Assembly (NCBI RefSeq): GCF_026625605.1 | Contig: NZ_CP113054.1 | Span: 3,472,001-3,536,000, forward strand | DNA: 64,000 nucleotides | Source of the DNA: Luteolibacter sp. SL250 | Lineage (GTDB): Bacteria > Verrucomicrobiota > Verrucomicrobiia > Verrucomicrobiales > Akkermansiaceae | Reading direction: 5' to 3' | In this document: positions 11,401-20,248 of the stretch, piece by piece | Numbering within the stretch: position 1 is the first letter of the stretch | Layout: every line of letters begins with the position of its first letter | Translations under genes and position numbers: made by a program | The notes under the pieces: generated by a model | What the model was told of the DNA's origin: nothing | Seen by the model: only the letters and a program-made list of their open reading frames with translations | The model's database searches: none

Positions 11401-12050
11401 CGTCCGCGAATCCAGAGCGGGGCGACCCCGGTGTTCCTCACCAGGATGAGATCCCCGGTCCGGTAGACGCGGAACTCCTGGTCACGGGCCGCAGGAGGCA
11501 GGATGACGTCCGCATTTTCATAGCCGAAGACCAGCCGCTCGAACGGAGGTTCCTCCAGTCCGCCGTCACCCCGCATCTCCCGCAGGATGGCGAGACCGTA
11601 TTCCGGGCGGCCGAGGCGGCGCATGAAAATCTCGAAGGTCGCCCGGCTCCGTTCGGACTTTCCGGCGGCGTCCACCAGGGTGAACAACTGGAGGCCCAGC
11701 GCCATTTTCCCCTGATCGTCTAGGGTGTCTTTGAGGGCCATGGCCAGTCCCTGGAGCGGCCGGGGGTGTTTCACCGCCCGCTGCAGGCGCTTCGCCAGCC
11801 AGCCGTGGTCCACCTCCGGAAAGGCGCTGCGCAGCATGTCCAGGATCAGATCCGCCTCCATGGGGCTGAGCACGTCATCCAGCGTCGCGAACGCGGCGAA
11901 GGCATCGACCAGCGGACCGACATGGGAGTCCGACCCGGGCCTCAGGGAGCGCAGCCTGCCGATGCCCGGCACGGTCCGCAGCCACCCCAGCCAGCGCCCG
12001 CGCCGTGACGGCGGCGTTTTTTTCTTTCCGGGGGCTGGTTCGGATTCCAC
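8460..12050 (-). CDS. Large ABCG-type transporter with TerB-like and FHA-like N-terminal regions
   Basis: 1196 residues starting at GTG 12050, preceded by AAGGAAG. Residues 45-160 are helical and resemble a TerB-like domain (FATLDDVLSPMEADLILDML). Residues 165-440 are beta-rich, and the last part (EGMLEVKESDGQVMVDGF to LIRLSGSQAVRCRF) reads like an FHA-type sandwich. The ABC ATPase follows: Walker A GPSGSGKST at 481-489, signature ISGGE at 587-591, Walker B VFLFDEP at 606-612, and His switch SLHRPG near 641-646. From about residue 790 to the end is an ABC2-type membrane domain with around six membrane segments and a large extracytoplasmic insertion before the last one. The ATPase-before-membrane order is that of ABCG half-transporters, probably exporters. 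The substrate is unknown. Confidence 0.85.
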   Translation of the reverse strand: MESEPAPGKKKTPPSRRGRWLGWLRTVPGIGRLRSLRPGSDSHVGPLVDAFAAFATLDDVLSPMEADLILDMLRSAFPEVDHGWLAKRLQRAVKHPRPLQGLAMALKDTLDDQGKMALGLQLFTLVDAAGKSERSRATFEIFMRRLGRPEYGLAILREMRGDGGLEEPPFERLVFGYENADVILPPAARDQEFRVYRTGDLILVRNTGVAPLWIRGRSLETGAFLRMRERQPLVVPGWTLSHEDVIFFLNVKRTGNAPSIYLRKGDEGITAERTRGRQSVMRVRFGLDAEVEALQDIDIHAGSKGAMKKGEVVTCRNHERIADSGEFSLSINELRRMATQSGRRFRLAAERQEYVVSNDASALSAGDLLLGAKLAPRVVMHIKFDEQLGEGMLEVKESDGQVMVDGFPARGKVPLRDGSLIRLSGSQAVRCRFSEGFLDEERTQIEALQVENLIHDFGPDSRALDHVNFEVKRGEMLCIIGPSGSGKSTLLAVLSGQRRPTRGEVKLNGIPLYEHREQLVPFIAHMPQEEALNPQLTVREHLRHAMTIRRPTLALAEHERRVDSMLAELGLQTIANRRVGSPGEKTISGGERSRLNLGLDLGSRAEVFLFDEPISGLSSKDSEHVAETLRSLAREKIVIASLHRPGAPVLRLFDKVLLLDSGGRLAYFGTPVGMVGYFRDACEELAISHPSVHAKSPLGADFVFDVLETPLSSIGGGSNTGAARRFPSSFWQERFESVALLKSLLPQETGPSSRLGERSSKERLPVPPRPNRVVRAVIAVFATHFLRSLLSKVRNRGTIYSTFLEAPLLAALISITLRSSPKGPYDFSTALHIPAYLFLSVTVAMFLGLTNSATEVLRDRSVLRRERNCQPGGTSYIIAKFVALGLVASVQCLAYLIVGNHFLEIRGMLMDHWLWMTLTAWAGTAMAVVVSTLVRTERAALTAVPLLLVPQMLLAGALVPYREMNRGLFENAGLNRERGGSPVPARIMPLRYAYEAMIVSQATRNPFEVERVRLQRSIDRNIGNAASGSQGVERLELLKEGLRRLMAAGATTPEEAGALVTRIMEATREGKKGEVETMKIWPDDEDQARPAAEFFVNERIDLMVREAETFRNDYRNKEARNIFLALKKPLPFTSHKKDPEPEGVLSGAAAQAEIERKNADFQVETQRYSGAVLILLVIGCGIASSTILYFQNRKVT

Positions 12051-12118
12051 GCCCGCTTCCTTGCCAGACGATCACGCCGCCCGCAAGAGCGTGAACCGGT
12101 GATTTCAAAAGGAAGACC

Positions 12119-12204
12119 TGCCGCAGAGACGCAAAGGATCGCAAAGATCCCCCCTTTATCCCTTCCTTTGCGATCCTTCGCGAACTCCGCGGCTTTGCGG
12201 TGGA
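12119..12204. repeat. Solo core of the palindromic repeat family, in the ABC/ftsH divergent gap
   Basis: The 299-base gap between the transporter and ftsH holds a single inverted repeat. AAGGATCGCAAAG (12134-12146) pairs perfectly with CTTTGCGATCCTT (12166-12178), and the flanks TGCCGCAGAGACGC and CCGCGGCTTTGCGG extend the pairing imperfectly. The sequence matches the core of the four larger elements (CCGCAAAGCCGCGGAG type), but the GTAAGGAGGGAGGAC outer arms are missing. No gene is visible in the gap. The promoters for both flanking genes should lie here, but I cannot assign convincing -35/-10 boxes. Confidence 0.7.
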
Positions 12205-12349
12205 TCCCCCTCCCCAGGCAGCTCCGGAAGGGTGCAAAAAAGCAGTTTCCTTTTCACCCCTCTGGCTTATTCTCGATTACTCCGGCGTGACGCTGGCCGG
12301 GAAACTGCTTCCCCGCCACCGTCTTTCCCTCCGGATTCCGAAATCCATC

Positions 12350-14698
12350 ATGTCTGATCAACAGAACAATCCCACCCCGCCTCCCGGACAGAACCGAGGC
12401 CCCGGCGACAGCCCCGGCTTCAACTGGCGTCTTCTCGGCCTCCTCAGCGTGGCGGTGGTGATCCTCGGCATCGCTTACTTCGTCCAGCCGACCGGCAACG
12501 CCGAAATTCTCAGCTACTCCCAGTTCCGCAAGGCGTGGGACCAGGGCCGTATCGTTACGGATGAGGCGGAAAAGCCGCTCCAGATCGTCACCTCGGACTC
12601 CTCCAGTGATGTGACAATCACCGGCTGGATTTCCCCTGAGATGGTTCCGGCGCCGAATTCCAAGACGGAGAGCGGCTCGTTCCAGGTCATCCTCGACCCG
12701 GATCTCCAGAAAGAAGTTCGCGAGATCGCCGGTGAGGGTGTCACCAACGTCCAGGAAGCCTCCTTCCAGGCCCCTGCGGGGACCCGCACGCTCACCTTCG
12801 CGGACTTCCGCAAGGCCCACGCCCTCGGTGAGATCCCGCAGGACAAGAACGTGGAGAACCCGCTGCGCATCGTCACCACCCCGGAAGCGACCATCCTCAC
12901 CGGCACCATCAACAGCTACGACTACGTGGCGAAGAAGGACGCGCAGACGAACAAGGAGGAGGCCACCCGCCAGTTCACCGTCCCGGTTTCCGGCACCATC
13001 CTGAAGGACCAGCTCGCCACGCTCCTCAGCTCGAAGGCGAAGTACAAGAAAGATCCCGCCTACCTGCGCAGCGCCATCTCGATGTTCCTGCCGTTCCTGC
13101 TGATCATCGCCCTGCTGTTCTTCCTGTTCCGCCAGCAGATGAAGTCCGCCGGTCGCGGCGCGATGTCCTTCGGCAAGTCGAAGGCACGCCTGCTGACCAT
13201 GGACCGCAACAAGGTCACCTTCAAGGACGTGGCCGGCATCCAGGAGGCGAAGGAGGAGCTTTTCGAAATCGTCGATTTCCTGCGCGACCCGCGCAAGTTC
13301 CAGAAGCTGGGCGGCTCCATCCCGAAGGGCGTGCTCATGGTCGGCTCCCCCGGCACGGGCAAGACCCTGCTGGCCCGCGCCATCGCCGGTGAGGCGGATG
13401 TGCCTTTCTTCTCCATCTCCGGATCGGACTTCGTGGAAATGTTCGTCGGTGTGGGAGCGTCCCGCGTGCGCGACATGTTCGAGCAAGGCAAGAAACACGC
13501 GCCGTGCCTCATCTTCATCGATGAGATCGACGCCGTGGGCCGTCACCGTGGCCACGGCATGGGCGGTGGCCATGACGAGCGCGAGCAGACGCTCAACCAG
13601 CTCCTCGTGGAAATGGACGGCTTCGACACCCAGGAGGGCGTCATCATCATCGCCGCCACCAACCGTCCGGACGTGCTGGACCCCGCGCTGCTGCGCCCCG
13701 GTCGTTTCGACCGCCAGGTGACCGTTTCCCTGCCGGATGTGAACGGCCGCGAGGAGATCCTCCGCGTCCACGTGAAAAAGATCAAGTTGGCCGCCAACAC
13801 CGACCTCGCCGTGGTCGCCCGTGGCACGCCCGGCTTCTCCGGTGCGGAGCTGGCCAACCTGGTCAACGAGGCCGCCCTTCTCGCCGCCCGCAAGGGCATG
13901 ACCGCCGTCACCCTGGCGGAAATGGAGGAAGCCCGCGACAAGGTCCGCTGGGGCCGTGAGCGCCGCTCGCTGGCCATGTCCGACAAGGAGCGCGTCGGCA
14001 CCGCATGGCATGAGGCCGGCCACGCCTACCTCAACATGGTCCTGCCGCACACCCACCCGCTGCACAAGGTGACCATCATCCCGCGCGGTCCCTACCTGGG
14101 CGCGACGATGTATCTGCCGGACGGCGACAAATACTCCACACAGAAGAAGGAAGCGCTGGCCAACCTCATCGTCACGATGGGCGGACGGATCGCGGAAGCC
14201 TTCCACAGCGACGACGTTTCCAACGGTGCCTCCGGCGACATCCGCCAGGCCACCTCCCTCGCCCGTGCCATGGTCTGCGAATGGGGCATGAGCGACAAGC
14301 TCGGCATGGTGGAGTACGGCGACGGCGACGGTCCGGTGTTCCTCGGCCGCGGCGACATGGGCGGCCGCAAGGTCAACTACTCCGGCCACACCGCCAAGGT
14401 CATCGACGAGGAGATCAAGGGCTTCATCGACAACGCTTACGCGGAAGCCGAGCGCGTCCTCACCGAGAACCGCGAGGTGGTCGAGAAGATCGCCATGGCG
14501 CTGCTGGAGTATGAGACGCTGGATGCCTCCCATCTCCGCGACATCATCGACTTCGGCGAGATGCGCAACCCGCCATCCGCCCCCAAGCCGCCGCCCGTCC
14601 CGGATGAGCTTCGCAAGAAGCCTGCCGCCAAGGCGACCGGCGACGATCGCCCGGACGATGGCACGCCCATCCCCGGTGCCGTAGGTGCCCCGGCCTGA
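12350..14698 (+). CDS. ftsH: ATP-dependent zinc metalloprotease FtsH with duplicated periplasmic domain
   Basis: A membrane-anchored AAA+ protease that unfolds and degrades membrane and regulatory proteins. I start it at ATG 12350 (MSDQQNNP), giving 782 residues; the frame is open upstream but lacks family features. TM1 is at residues 28-45 and TM2 at 244-262. Between them lie about 195 residues instead of the usual 70-80. This region has two similar halves, [14 protein letters not shown] at 55-68 and [14 protein letters not shown] at 149-162. Walker A is GSPGTGKT (332-339), Walker B LIFIDE (387-392), the second region of homology RPGRFDR (449-455), and the zinc site HEAGH (554-558). The C-terminus is Pro-rich. 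A strong terminator follows. Confidence 0.97.
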   Translation: MSDQQNNPTPPPGQNRGPGDSPGFNWRLLGLLSVAVVILGIAYFVQPTGNAEILSYSQFRKAWDQGRIVTDEAEKPLQIVTSDSSSDVTITGWISPEMVPAPNSKTESGSFQVILDPDLQKEVREIAGEGVTNVQEASFQAPAGTRTLTFADFRKAHALGEIPQDKNVENPLRIVTTPEATILTGTINSYDYVAKKDAQTNKEEATRQFTVPVSGTILKDQLATLLSSKAKYKKDPAYLRSAISMFLPFLLIIALLFFLFRQQMKSAGRGAMSFGKSKARLLTMDRNKVTFKDVAGIQEAKEELFEIVDFLRDPRKFQKLGGSIPKGVLMVGSPGTGKTLLARAIAGEADVPFFSISGSDFVEMFVGVGASRVRDMFEQGKKHAPCLIFIDEIDAVGRHRGHGMGGGHDEREQTLNQLLVEMDGFDTQEGVIIIAATNRPDVLDPALLRPGRFDRQVTVSLPDVNGREEILRVHVKKIKLAANTDLAVVARGTPGFSGAELANLVNEAALLAARKGMTAVTLAEMEEARDKVRWGRERRSLAMSDKERVGTAWHEAGHAYLNMVLPHTHPLHKVTIIPRGPYLGATMYLPDGDKYSTQKKEALANLIVTMGGRIAEAFHSDDVSNGASGDIRQATSLARAMVCEWGMSDKLGMVEYGDGDGPVFLGRGDMGGRKVNYSGHTAKVIDEEIKGFIDNAYAEAERVLTENREVVEKIAMALLEYETLDASHLRDIIDFGEMRNPPSAPKPPPVPDELRKKPAAKATGDDRPDDGTPIPGAVGAPA

Positions 14699-14720
14699 TC
14701 CGCCTCAAGAGCTTCCCTGA

Positions 14721-14745
14721 ACGCCGGTCGAAAGACCGGCGTTTT
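14721..14745 (+). terminator. Rho-independent terminator after ftsH
   Basis: A perfect 9-bp stem, ACGCCGGTC/GACCGGCGT, closes on a GAAA tetraloop and is followed by TTT. It lies 23 bases after the ftsH stop and just before palindromic repeat copy 2. Confidence 0.85.
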
Positions 14746-14747
14746 CA

Positions 14748-15071
14748 GTAAGGAGGGAGGACATTGCGGCTGCGCCGCCATGTCCGCTGCGCTCCCATTC
14801 CTGTCCTCCGGCTGCAACCGGAACCCCTAACAAAAGCATCTCACGACAGACCTTATCATCATTGGCGAAACATGAAAAACCTACCGCGAAGCCGCGGAGA
14901 TCGCCAAGATAGGCAAAGAGAATAAAGTTTGAAGAATACAGAAGTCCGTTTCTTCCTTGGCGTCCTTTGCGCCTTGGCGGTGAATCTTTTTTGATTCGCC
15001 AATGCCGCCGGTGGACAAGAATGGGAGCGCAGCGGACATGGCGGCGCAGCCACAGTGTCCACCCTCCTTAC
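14748..15071. repeat. Nested palindromic repeat element, copy 2 (fills the ftsH/GH43 gap)
   Basis: The left arm begins GTAAGGAGGGAGGACATTGC at 14748, and the right arm ends with CCTCCTTAC at 15071. The core (about 14880-14992) has CTACCGCGAAGCCGCGG on the left and CTTTGCGCCTTGGCGGTGA on the right as partial inverses. The 5' end follows the ftsH terminator directly. The 3' end stops 7 bases before the ATG of the GH43 gene, so that gene's leader sequence is repeat DNA. Nothing else is visible in the 380-base gap. Confidence 0.85.
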
Positions 15072-15078
15072 TCCCTCC

Positions 15079-16053
15079 ATGCTGAAACCTACCTCTCTCG
15101 CGCTTCTTTTCACCACGGTGGCTGCAACGGCGGAGCCACCCACTTTCCGCAACCCCATCAACCCGTCCGCCGATCCCTGGCTGGCGCATGCGGAGGGCAG
15201 CTATCACCTGACGACCACTTCCGGCAGCCGCGTCCAGCTCTGGAGCGCACCCACCCTCAACGGGCTGAAGACCGCTGAACCCGTCACCCTCTGGGAAAAG
15301 GGCAAGGGCGTGTGGGCGGCGGAGTTCCACCACCTGCCAGGGCCGGATGGAACGCGCCGCTGGTATGGCTACTTCACCAAGACGGACGGGGAGGACATCG
15401 ACCACCGCATGTGGGTCATGGAAAGCACCACCGACAGCATCCGTGGTCCCTATGCCCCGCCGCGGCAGATCCTCACCGACCCGGACGACCGATACTACGC
15501 CATCGACGGCCACGTTTTCGAACACGGCGGGCGTCACTACTTCGCCTGGGCCGGGCATCCCGGGCACCGCCTCTACCTCAGCCGGATGAAGGATCCCTTC
15601 ACGCTGGAGGGGCATCGCGTCATGATCCCCGCCTCCGGCTTCGGCTGTGAGGAGGTCCGGGAAGGTCCCTTCGCCATCCACCACGGCGGGCGCACCTTCC
15701 TCACCTACTCCGCCTGCGACACCGGAAAGCCGGACTACCAGGTGGGCTATCTCTGGCTCCCCGCCGATGGCGACCCGATGAAGCCCTCTTCATGGGTCCA
15801 GCACCCCACTCCCCTGCTCTCCCGCAACGACGCCGCCCGTGCCTACGGCCCCGGCCACCATTCCTTCTTCAAGTCGCCGGACGGCAAGGAAGACTGGATC
15901 GCCTACCACGCGAAGACCACCGACATCTTCACCTACAAGGGCCGCACCTCCCGCGTCCAGAAGCTCACCTGGGACGCCGATGGATTTCCGGAAAAGGTCG
16001 TCCCCTTGCCGCTGGAGACGGACCTGGCGGCTCCATCAGGTGAGGCCCCATGA
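15079..16053 (+). CDS. Secreted glycoside hydrolase family 43-like protein
   Basis: A 324-residue five-bladed beta-propeller glycosidase of the GH43 type, which acts on arabinose- or xylose-containing glycans. The signal peptide MLKPTSLALLFTTVAATA supports a start at ATG 15079; a GTG at 15055 is in frame but lies within the repeat. Candidate catalytic residues are the Asp of NPSADPWL (base), the Asp of YAIDGHVF (pKa modulator) and the Glu of EEVREGPF (acid). There is no Shine-Dalgarno sequence: the bases before the start are pyrimidine-rich (CTCCTTACTCCCTCC). The SGNH hydrolase gene follows 36 bases later, suggesting joint debranching and deacylation of a plant or algal polysaccharide. The exact substrate is not readable. 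Confidence 0.88.
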   Translation: MLKPTSLALLFTTVAATAEPPTFRNPINPSADPWLAHAEGSYHLTTTSGSRVQLWSAPTLNGLKTAEPVTLWEKGKGVWAAEFHHLPGPDGTRRWYGYFTKTDGEDIDHRMWVMESTTDSIRGPYAPPRQILTDPDDRYYAIDGHVFEHGGRHYFAWAGHPGHRLYLSRMKDPFTLEGHRVMIPASGFGCEEVREGPFAIHHGGRTFLTYSACDTGKPDYQVGYLWLPADGDPMKPSSWVQHPTPLLSRNDAARAYGPGHHSFFKSPDGKEDWIAYHAKTTDIFTYKGRTSRVQKLTWDADGFPEKVVPLPLETDLAAPSGEAP

Positions 16054-16089
16054 AATTTCCACCGGATGGTCCCTGTAGAGAATGATCCC

Positions 16090-17211
16090 ATGCAACGACG
16101 TCAATTTCTGGCCACAACCATTTCGTTGGGGGCTGCTCCATTGCTTGCCCAGACCGGTGCCACCAACACGAATCCGGCTCCCAAGGCCGAACCCGGCCCC
16201 GTTTGGCACGACCCGAAGACCTGGGGAGTGGAAGGCCGCATCTGCGGGGACGCGGTGCGGGAGCGTTGGTATGACCGCCTACCGGCGGACGCGAAGCCGA
16301 AGGTAACGGAGCCGGTCTGGAGCCTCAGCCGTCACAGTGCGGGCATGGCCGTCCGCTTCCGGACGAACTCCCCCGTCATCCACGTCCGCTACAAGCTGCT
16401 GCTTGATACGCTGGCCATGCCGCACATGCCGGCCACAGGCGCGAGCGGAGTGGACCTCTACGCGAAGGCGCCGGACGGCAAGTGGCGCTGGGTGGCCGTC
16501 AACAAACCCGCCTCGAAGGACATCTCCACCGTCATGATCCGTGGCATCTCCGAAGAAGAACGCGAGTGGATGATGTACCTGCCGCTTTTCAACTGCGTGG
16601 ATTCGCTGGAGATCGGCGTCAAGGAGGGCTCCACCTTCCAGGGACTGGCGCCCCGGACGGAAAAGCAGGCGATCTTCTACGGCACCTCCATCACGCACGG
16701 AGCCTGTGCCTCCCGCCCGGGGATGACCCATGTGGCCATCCTGGGGCGGCGGCTGGACATCCCCACCGTGAACCTGGGCTTCTCCGGGAATGGAAAGATG
16801 GATGCCGCCGTGGGTGACTTCCTGGTCCAGACGGACCCGGCGGTGTTCGTGATCGACTGCCTGCCCAACATGTCCCCGGCGGATATCACCGCGCGCACCA
16901 TCCCGCTGGTGAAGCAACTGCGCGCGAAGCACCCCGCCACACCCATCCTGCTGGTGGAAAACCGCCGCCACACGCAGTCATGGATCGACTCCTCATTGCA
17001 GACGCTGAACACCGCGAAGCAAGCCGCCATGAAGGCCGAGTTCGACAAGCTGAAGAGCGAGGGAATCGGCAACCTCCACTACCTCCACGGCGATGCCCTG
17101 CTGGGGGATGATTCGGACGGCGCGACGGATGGATCCCATCCCAATGACCTCGGATTCTTCCGCCAGGCAAATGCCTTCGAGCCGGTGCTCAGGAAGATCC
17201 TCAAGCTCTGA
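16090..17211 (+). CDS. Exported SGNH/GDSL-family hydrolase (probable carbohydrate esterase)
   Basis: About 373 residues from ATG 16090. The N-terminus MQRRQFLATT has a twin-arginine-like motif followed by a hydrophobic stretch, pointing to export. An N-terminal beta domain (residues 30-190) precedes the SGNH domain, as in two-domain esterases of polysaccharide-degrading bacteria. Block I is FYGTSITHGACA (Ser nucleophile), the Gly/Asn blocks include NLGFSGNGKM, and block V is DGSHPNDLG, holding the catalytic Asp and His. The start eight codons upstream (16066) would put charged residues before the twin Arg, so I prefer 16090. It is likely co-transcribed with the GH43 gene and may remove acetyl groups from the same glycan (inference). 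Confidence 0.87.
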   Translation: MQRRQFLATTISLGAAPLLAQTGATNTNPAPKAEPGPVWHDPKTWGVEGRICGDAVRERWYDRLPADAKPKVTEPVWSLSRHSAGMAVRFRTNSPVIHVRYKLLLDTLAMPHMPATGASGVDLYAKAPDGKWRWVAVNKPASKDISTVMIRGISEEEREWMMYLPLFNCVDSLEIGVKEGSTFQGLAPRTEKQAIFYGTSITHGACASRPGMTHVAILGRRLDIPTVNLGFSGNGKMDAAVGDFLVQTDPAVFVIDCLPNMSPADITARTIPLVKQLRAKHPATPILLVENRRHTQSWIDSSLQTLNTAKQAAMKAEFDKLKSEGIGNLHYLHGDALLGDDSDGATDGSHPNDLGFFRQANAFEPVLRKILKL

Positions 17212-17230
17212 GCGAGGCAAAGCTCCGGGA

Positions 17231-17307
17231 CTGGGACCGCGGGATTCATCCCGCCCCGGAGAATCCAGCCTCCGCGAAGCCAAGCGGGATGAATCCCGCG
17301 GTCCCAG
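17231..17307. repeat. 24-bp perfect inverted repeat between convergent genes
   Basis: CTGGGACCGCGGGATTCATC plus CCGC (17231-17254) is the exact inverse of 17284-17307, with 29 bases between. Each arm also holds the small palindrome GCGGGATtcATCCCGC. It lies between the SGNH hydrolase and the dehydrogenase, whose genes converge, and could end transcription in both directions. It has no T-tract and may simply be a mobile palindrome. Confidence 0.75.
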
Positions 17308-17329
17308 TGGAGCCAGCGATGCTCCCACG

Positions 17330-18304
17330 TCACATGATCCGGTCCACCAGCGGTTCGCCGTTCACGTATCTCCGGAGGTTCCCCAGGAAGTGGTTCACCA
17401 GCGTGAGGGACTCATTTCCATGGCCGCCCGCCGTGTGGGGGGTGATGTGGCAGTTGTCCAGCGTCCACAGAGGATGATCGTCCGCCAGTGGTTCCGGCAC
17501 GGTCACGTCCAGCCAAGCCGCGCCCAGGTGGCCGGACTTCAGTGTTTCGTAGAGCGCGTCCTGATCCACCGTCGTGCCACGGCCGATGTTGTAGAAGGCG
17601 GAGCCGGGCTTCATGGAAGCGAACCTCGCCGCGTTGAAGTAGCCAACGGACTCCGCGTTGTCCGGCAGGATGTTGATCACGTGGTCAGCCGTGGCCAGCA
17701 CGCCGTCCACCTCCGCCGGGGTCACGACGCGCACGCCCTCGTCGCCTCGCGGGGTGCGGCGCATGGCGACCACATCCATGTCAAAAGGAGCGAGCATCTT
17801 CACCAGCGGCGTGGCGATGCCGCCGAAGCCGAGGATCAACACCTGCTGGCCGCGCAGCGGGCGGTAGGAATTCCGCAGCGCGGTCCACTCCGGATGACCA
17901 TTCGGCACCCGCAATGCCAGGGAGGCCGGCAGGTTCCGCGCCTGCGCCAGCATGAAGGAAAACACGTGCTCCGCACATGCATAGGCATAGACCCCTGAGC
18001 TGTTCGTCACCACCAGACCCTTCTCCTTCGCATACGCACGGAACTCCGGCGTGTCATAACGGGTGAATCCCGCCGTGCTCAGGTGGATCCACTTCAGCTT
18101 GGACGAGGCCTTGATGCTCTCGATCAACGGCTGGCCGAAGGCGATGTCCGCCTCCACGAACGCCGGGTCCGCCTCCGCCTGTGACAGCACGGACGACGCC
18201 ACCTTTTCCGGCAGGATCAGCCGGTGGGGCGCCACGCCCTTTTTCAGAACTTCCAGAGTGTCGGCGTCCAGTTTCGGGTCGGAGAAAATCGTGTGGTCGG
18301 GCAT
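17330..18304 (-). CDS. D-2-hydroxyacid dehydrogenase family protein
   Basis: A 324-residue NAD(P)-dependent oxidoreductase that should interconvert 2-oxo acids and D-2-hydroxy acids in the cytoplasm. The Rossmann motif is LGFGGIATPL near residue 158. The catalytic Arg is in NIGRGTTVDQ, the Glu in VPEPLADDHPLW and the His in HITPHTAGG. It is similar in length to phosphoglycerate or glyoxylate dehydrogenases that lack regulatory domains. The substrate cannot be assigned. It stands alone between two palindromic repeat regions. Confidence 0.9.
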   Translation of the reverse strand: MPDHTIFSDPKLDADTLEVLKKGVAPHRLILPEKVASSVLSQAEADPAFVEADIAFGQPLIESIKASSKLKWIHLSTAGFTRYDTPEFRAYAKEKGLVVTNSSGVYAYACAEHVFSFMLAQARNLPASLALRVPNGHPEWTALRNSYRPLRGQQVLILGFGGIATPLVKMLAPFDMDVVAMRRTPRGDEGVRVVTPAEVDGVLATADHVINILPDNAESVGYFNAARFASMKPGSAFYNIGRGTTVDQDALYETLKSGHLGAAWLDVTVPEPLADDHPLWTLDNCHITPHTAGGHGNESLTLVNHFLGNLRRYVNGEPLVDRIM

Positions 18305-18406
18305 GCCGCCAGCTTGGATGCCGCATCAGCGGAGATCAACCGGATATGCGCCTGCCAGGTATCAGGATGGGTGAATCCCGGGGTGCACAGCGGGAGTAGC
18401 GGGGAG

Positions 18407-18546
18407 TAGCGTCATGGCTGCGCCATGACGGTTGGGAAAACCCGCCTGAATCCCACGAATCCACACGGGGAAGATGGCATCAAGATGAACCCACATCGGA
18501 AGGCGGCACCCATCCTCCCAGCCGTGATGGCGCAGCCATCACGCTA
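18407..18546. repeat. Inverted pair of 30-bp palindromic repeats
   Basis: The 298-base gap before the dehydrogenase has no gene. The left unit at 18407-18436 contains GTCATGGCTGCGCCATGAC, itself a palindrome. The right unit at 18517-18546 contains GTGATGGCGCAGCCATCAC and is the inverse of the left unit at 27 of 30 positions. The three differences keep each unit's own hairpin partly paired, so both the local hairpins and the long-range pair can form. Confidence 0.75.
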
Positions 18547-18559
18547 CCAATGATGAAAC

Positions 18560-18578
18560 CTGCGGCGGGACGCCGCAG
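18560..18578 (-). terminator. Hairpin downstream of msrA
   Basis: A perfect 8-bp stem CTGCGGCG/CGCCGCAG with a 3-base loop lies 25 bases beyond the msrA stop. Read on the minus strand it is followed by GTTTCATCATT. The T-tract is weak, so the terminator role is tentative. Confidence 0.45.
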
Positions 18579-18602
18579 CCACGATAATGGCCACGTATCA
18601 TC

Positions 18603-19241
<639 letters not shown>

Positions 19242-19281
19242 ACGATACACGGAAACGAACGGAATCCCGAGAAAATATCAA

Positions 19282-20208
19282 CTACCATTCGATTCCCACC
19301 CCTGCCTCCGGGATCAGGATCCGCTCGCTGATGCCCAGCCGGTCCGCCTCCATCAGCAGCCGTTCCACCGGCTCCTCATGCGGCTCATTCCCCAACGGAA
19401 AGGTGCCGTAGTGCATGGGGATCATGACTTTCGCCCCCAGCTCCGCGAAGGCCCGCACGGCCTCCTCCGGATTCATGTGGACGTTCCGCCCGCTGGGGGA
19501 TTCATACGCGCCGATCGGCATCAGCGCGACGTCGATCTCCTGCCGCCGCCCGATCTCCTCAAAGCCGTCGAAATACGCGCTGTCCCCGCAGTGGAAGACG
19601 CTCTTTCCGCCCGCGCGGATCAGGTAGCCGCCGTAGTCCCGGTGGCGGTCATGGATGTAGCGCGCGCCCCAGTGGAAGCAGGGCGTGTGGGTGACATGCA
19701 GCTCGTTGAACAACAGTTCGTCCCAGGCGCACATCTCATGCACGGAGGAAAAGCCCAGCCGCTTCACCAGCGAGCCGCTGCCCCTCGGCACCACGATGCC
19801 TTCCTTCGCCTTCAGCACCTTCAGGCTCGGCTTGTGCAGGTGGTCGAAGTGGGCGTGCGTCACCAGCACCAGGTCCACTTCCGGCACCTCCCGCAGTTTC
19901 AATCCCGGCTGACGCAGCCGCTTTACCGGGCCATGCCAGTTCGCCCAGTTCGGGTCCACGATCACGGAATGTCCCGCGAACTGGACGAAAAACGAGGCGT
20001 GGCCGATCCACGTCACCCGCACCTTTCCATCCGCCGGAGCATCCAGCACCGGTGAGGAATGACTGCCCGCCGCGCGGCTGAACATTCCCGGGACGATCCG
20101 GTGCCGCCAGAACTTCAGGTTCCGGCTCGGCCAGCCCTTCTGCGGCAGGATTCCTGAGTAGTGGGGATTGAACCCCGGAGGGGGCTGGCTGTCGTTCGCG
20201 TTTCCCAT
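19282..20208 (-). CDS. Metallo-beta-lactamase-fold hydrolase (UlaG/NAPE-PLD-like)
   Basis: A 308-residue zinc hydrolase. The metal motif THAHFDHL is at residues 117-124, preceded by VTWIGHASFFVQFAGHSVIVDP, of which the WIGHASFFVQ part is typical of the UlaG/RomA/NAPE-PLD branch. A further Asp ligand is in FHCGDSAYF, and a His in IPMHYGTFPLG. Members hydrolyse phosphodiesters, lactones or related bonds; the branch includes N-acylphosphatidylethanolamine phospholipase D and cyclic-ascorbate hydrolases. The N-terminal PPPGFNPHYSG is common in the outer-membrane-associated RomA type, but no signal peptide is visible. The specific substrate is unknown. The gene stands 40 bases from msrA. Confidence 0.85.
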   Translation of the reverse strand: MGNANDSQPPPGFNPHYSGILPQKGWPSRNLKFWRHRIVPGMFSRAAGSHSSPVLDAPADGKVRVTWIGHASFFVQFAGHSVIVDPNWANWHGPVKRLRQPGLKLREVPEVDLVLVTHAHFDHLHKPSLKVLKAKEGIVVPRGSGSLVKRLGFSSVHEMCAWDELLFNELHVTHTPCFHWGARYIHDRHRDYGGYLIRAGGKSVFHCGDSAYFDGFEEIGRRQEIDVALMPIGAYESPSGRNVHMNPEEAVRAFAELGAKVMIPMHYGTFPLGNEPHEEPVERLLMEADRLGISERILIPEAGVGIEW

Positions 20209-20248
20209 GGTCGATTCCGTGGATTCGTTGTTAGGGAAACGCTAGCAC

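Noticed and set aside
15055-15078. GTG start for the GH43 gene inside the repeat
   Set aside because: The signal peptide begins cleanly at ATG 15079 and the extra codons are repeat-derived.
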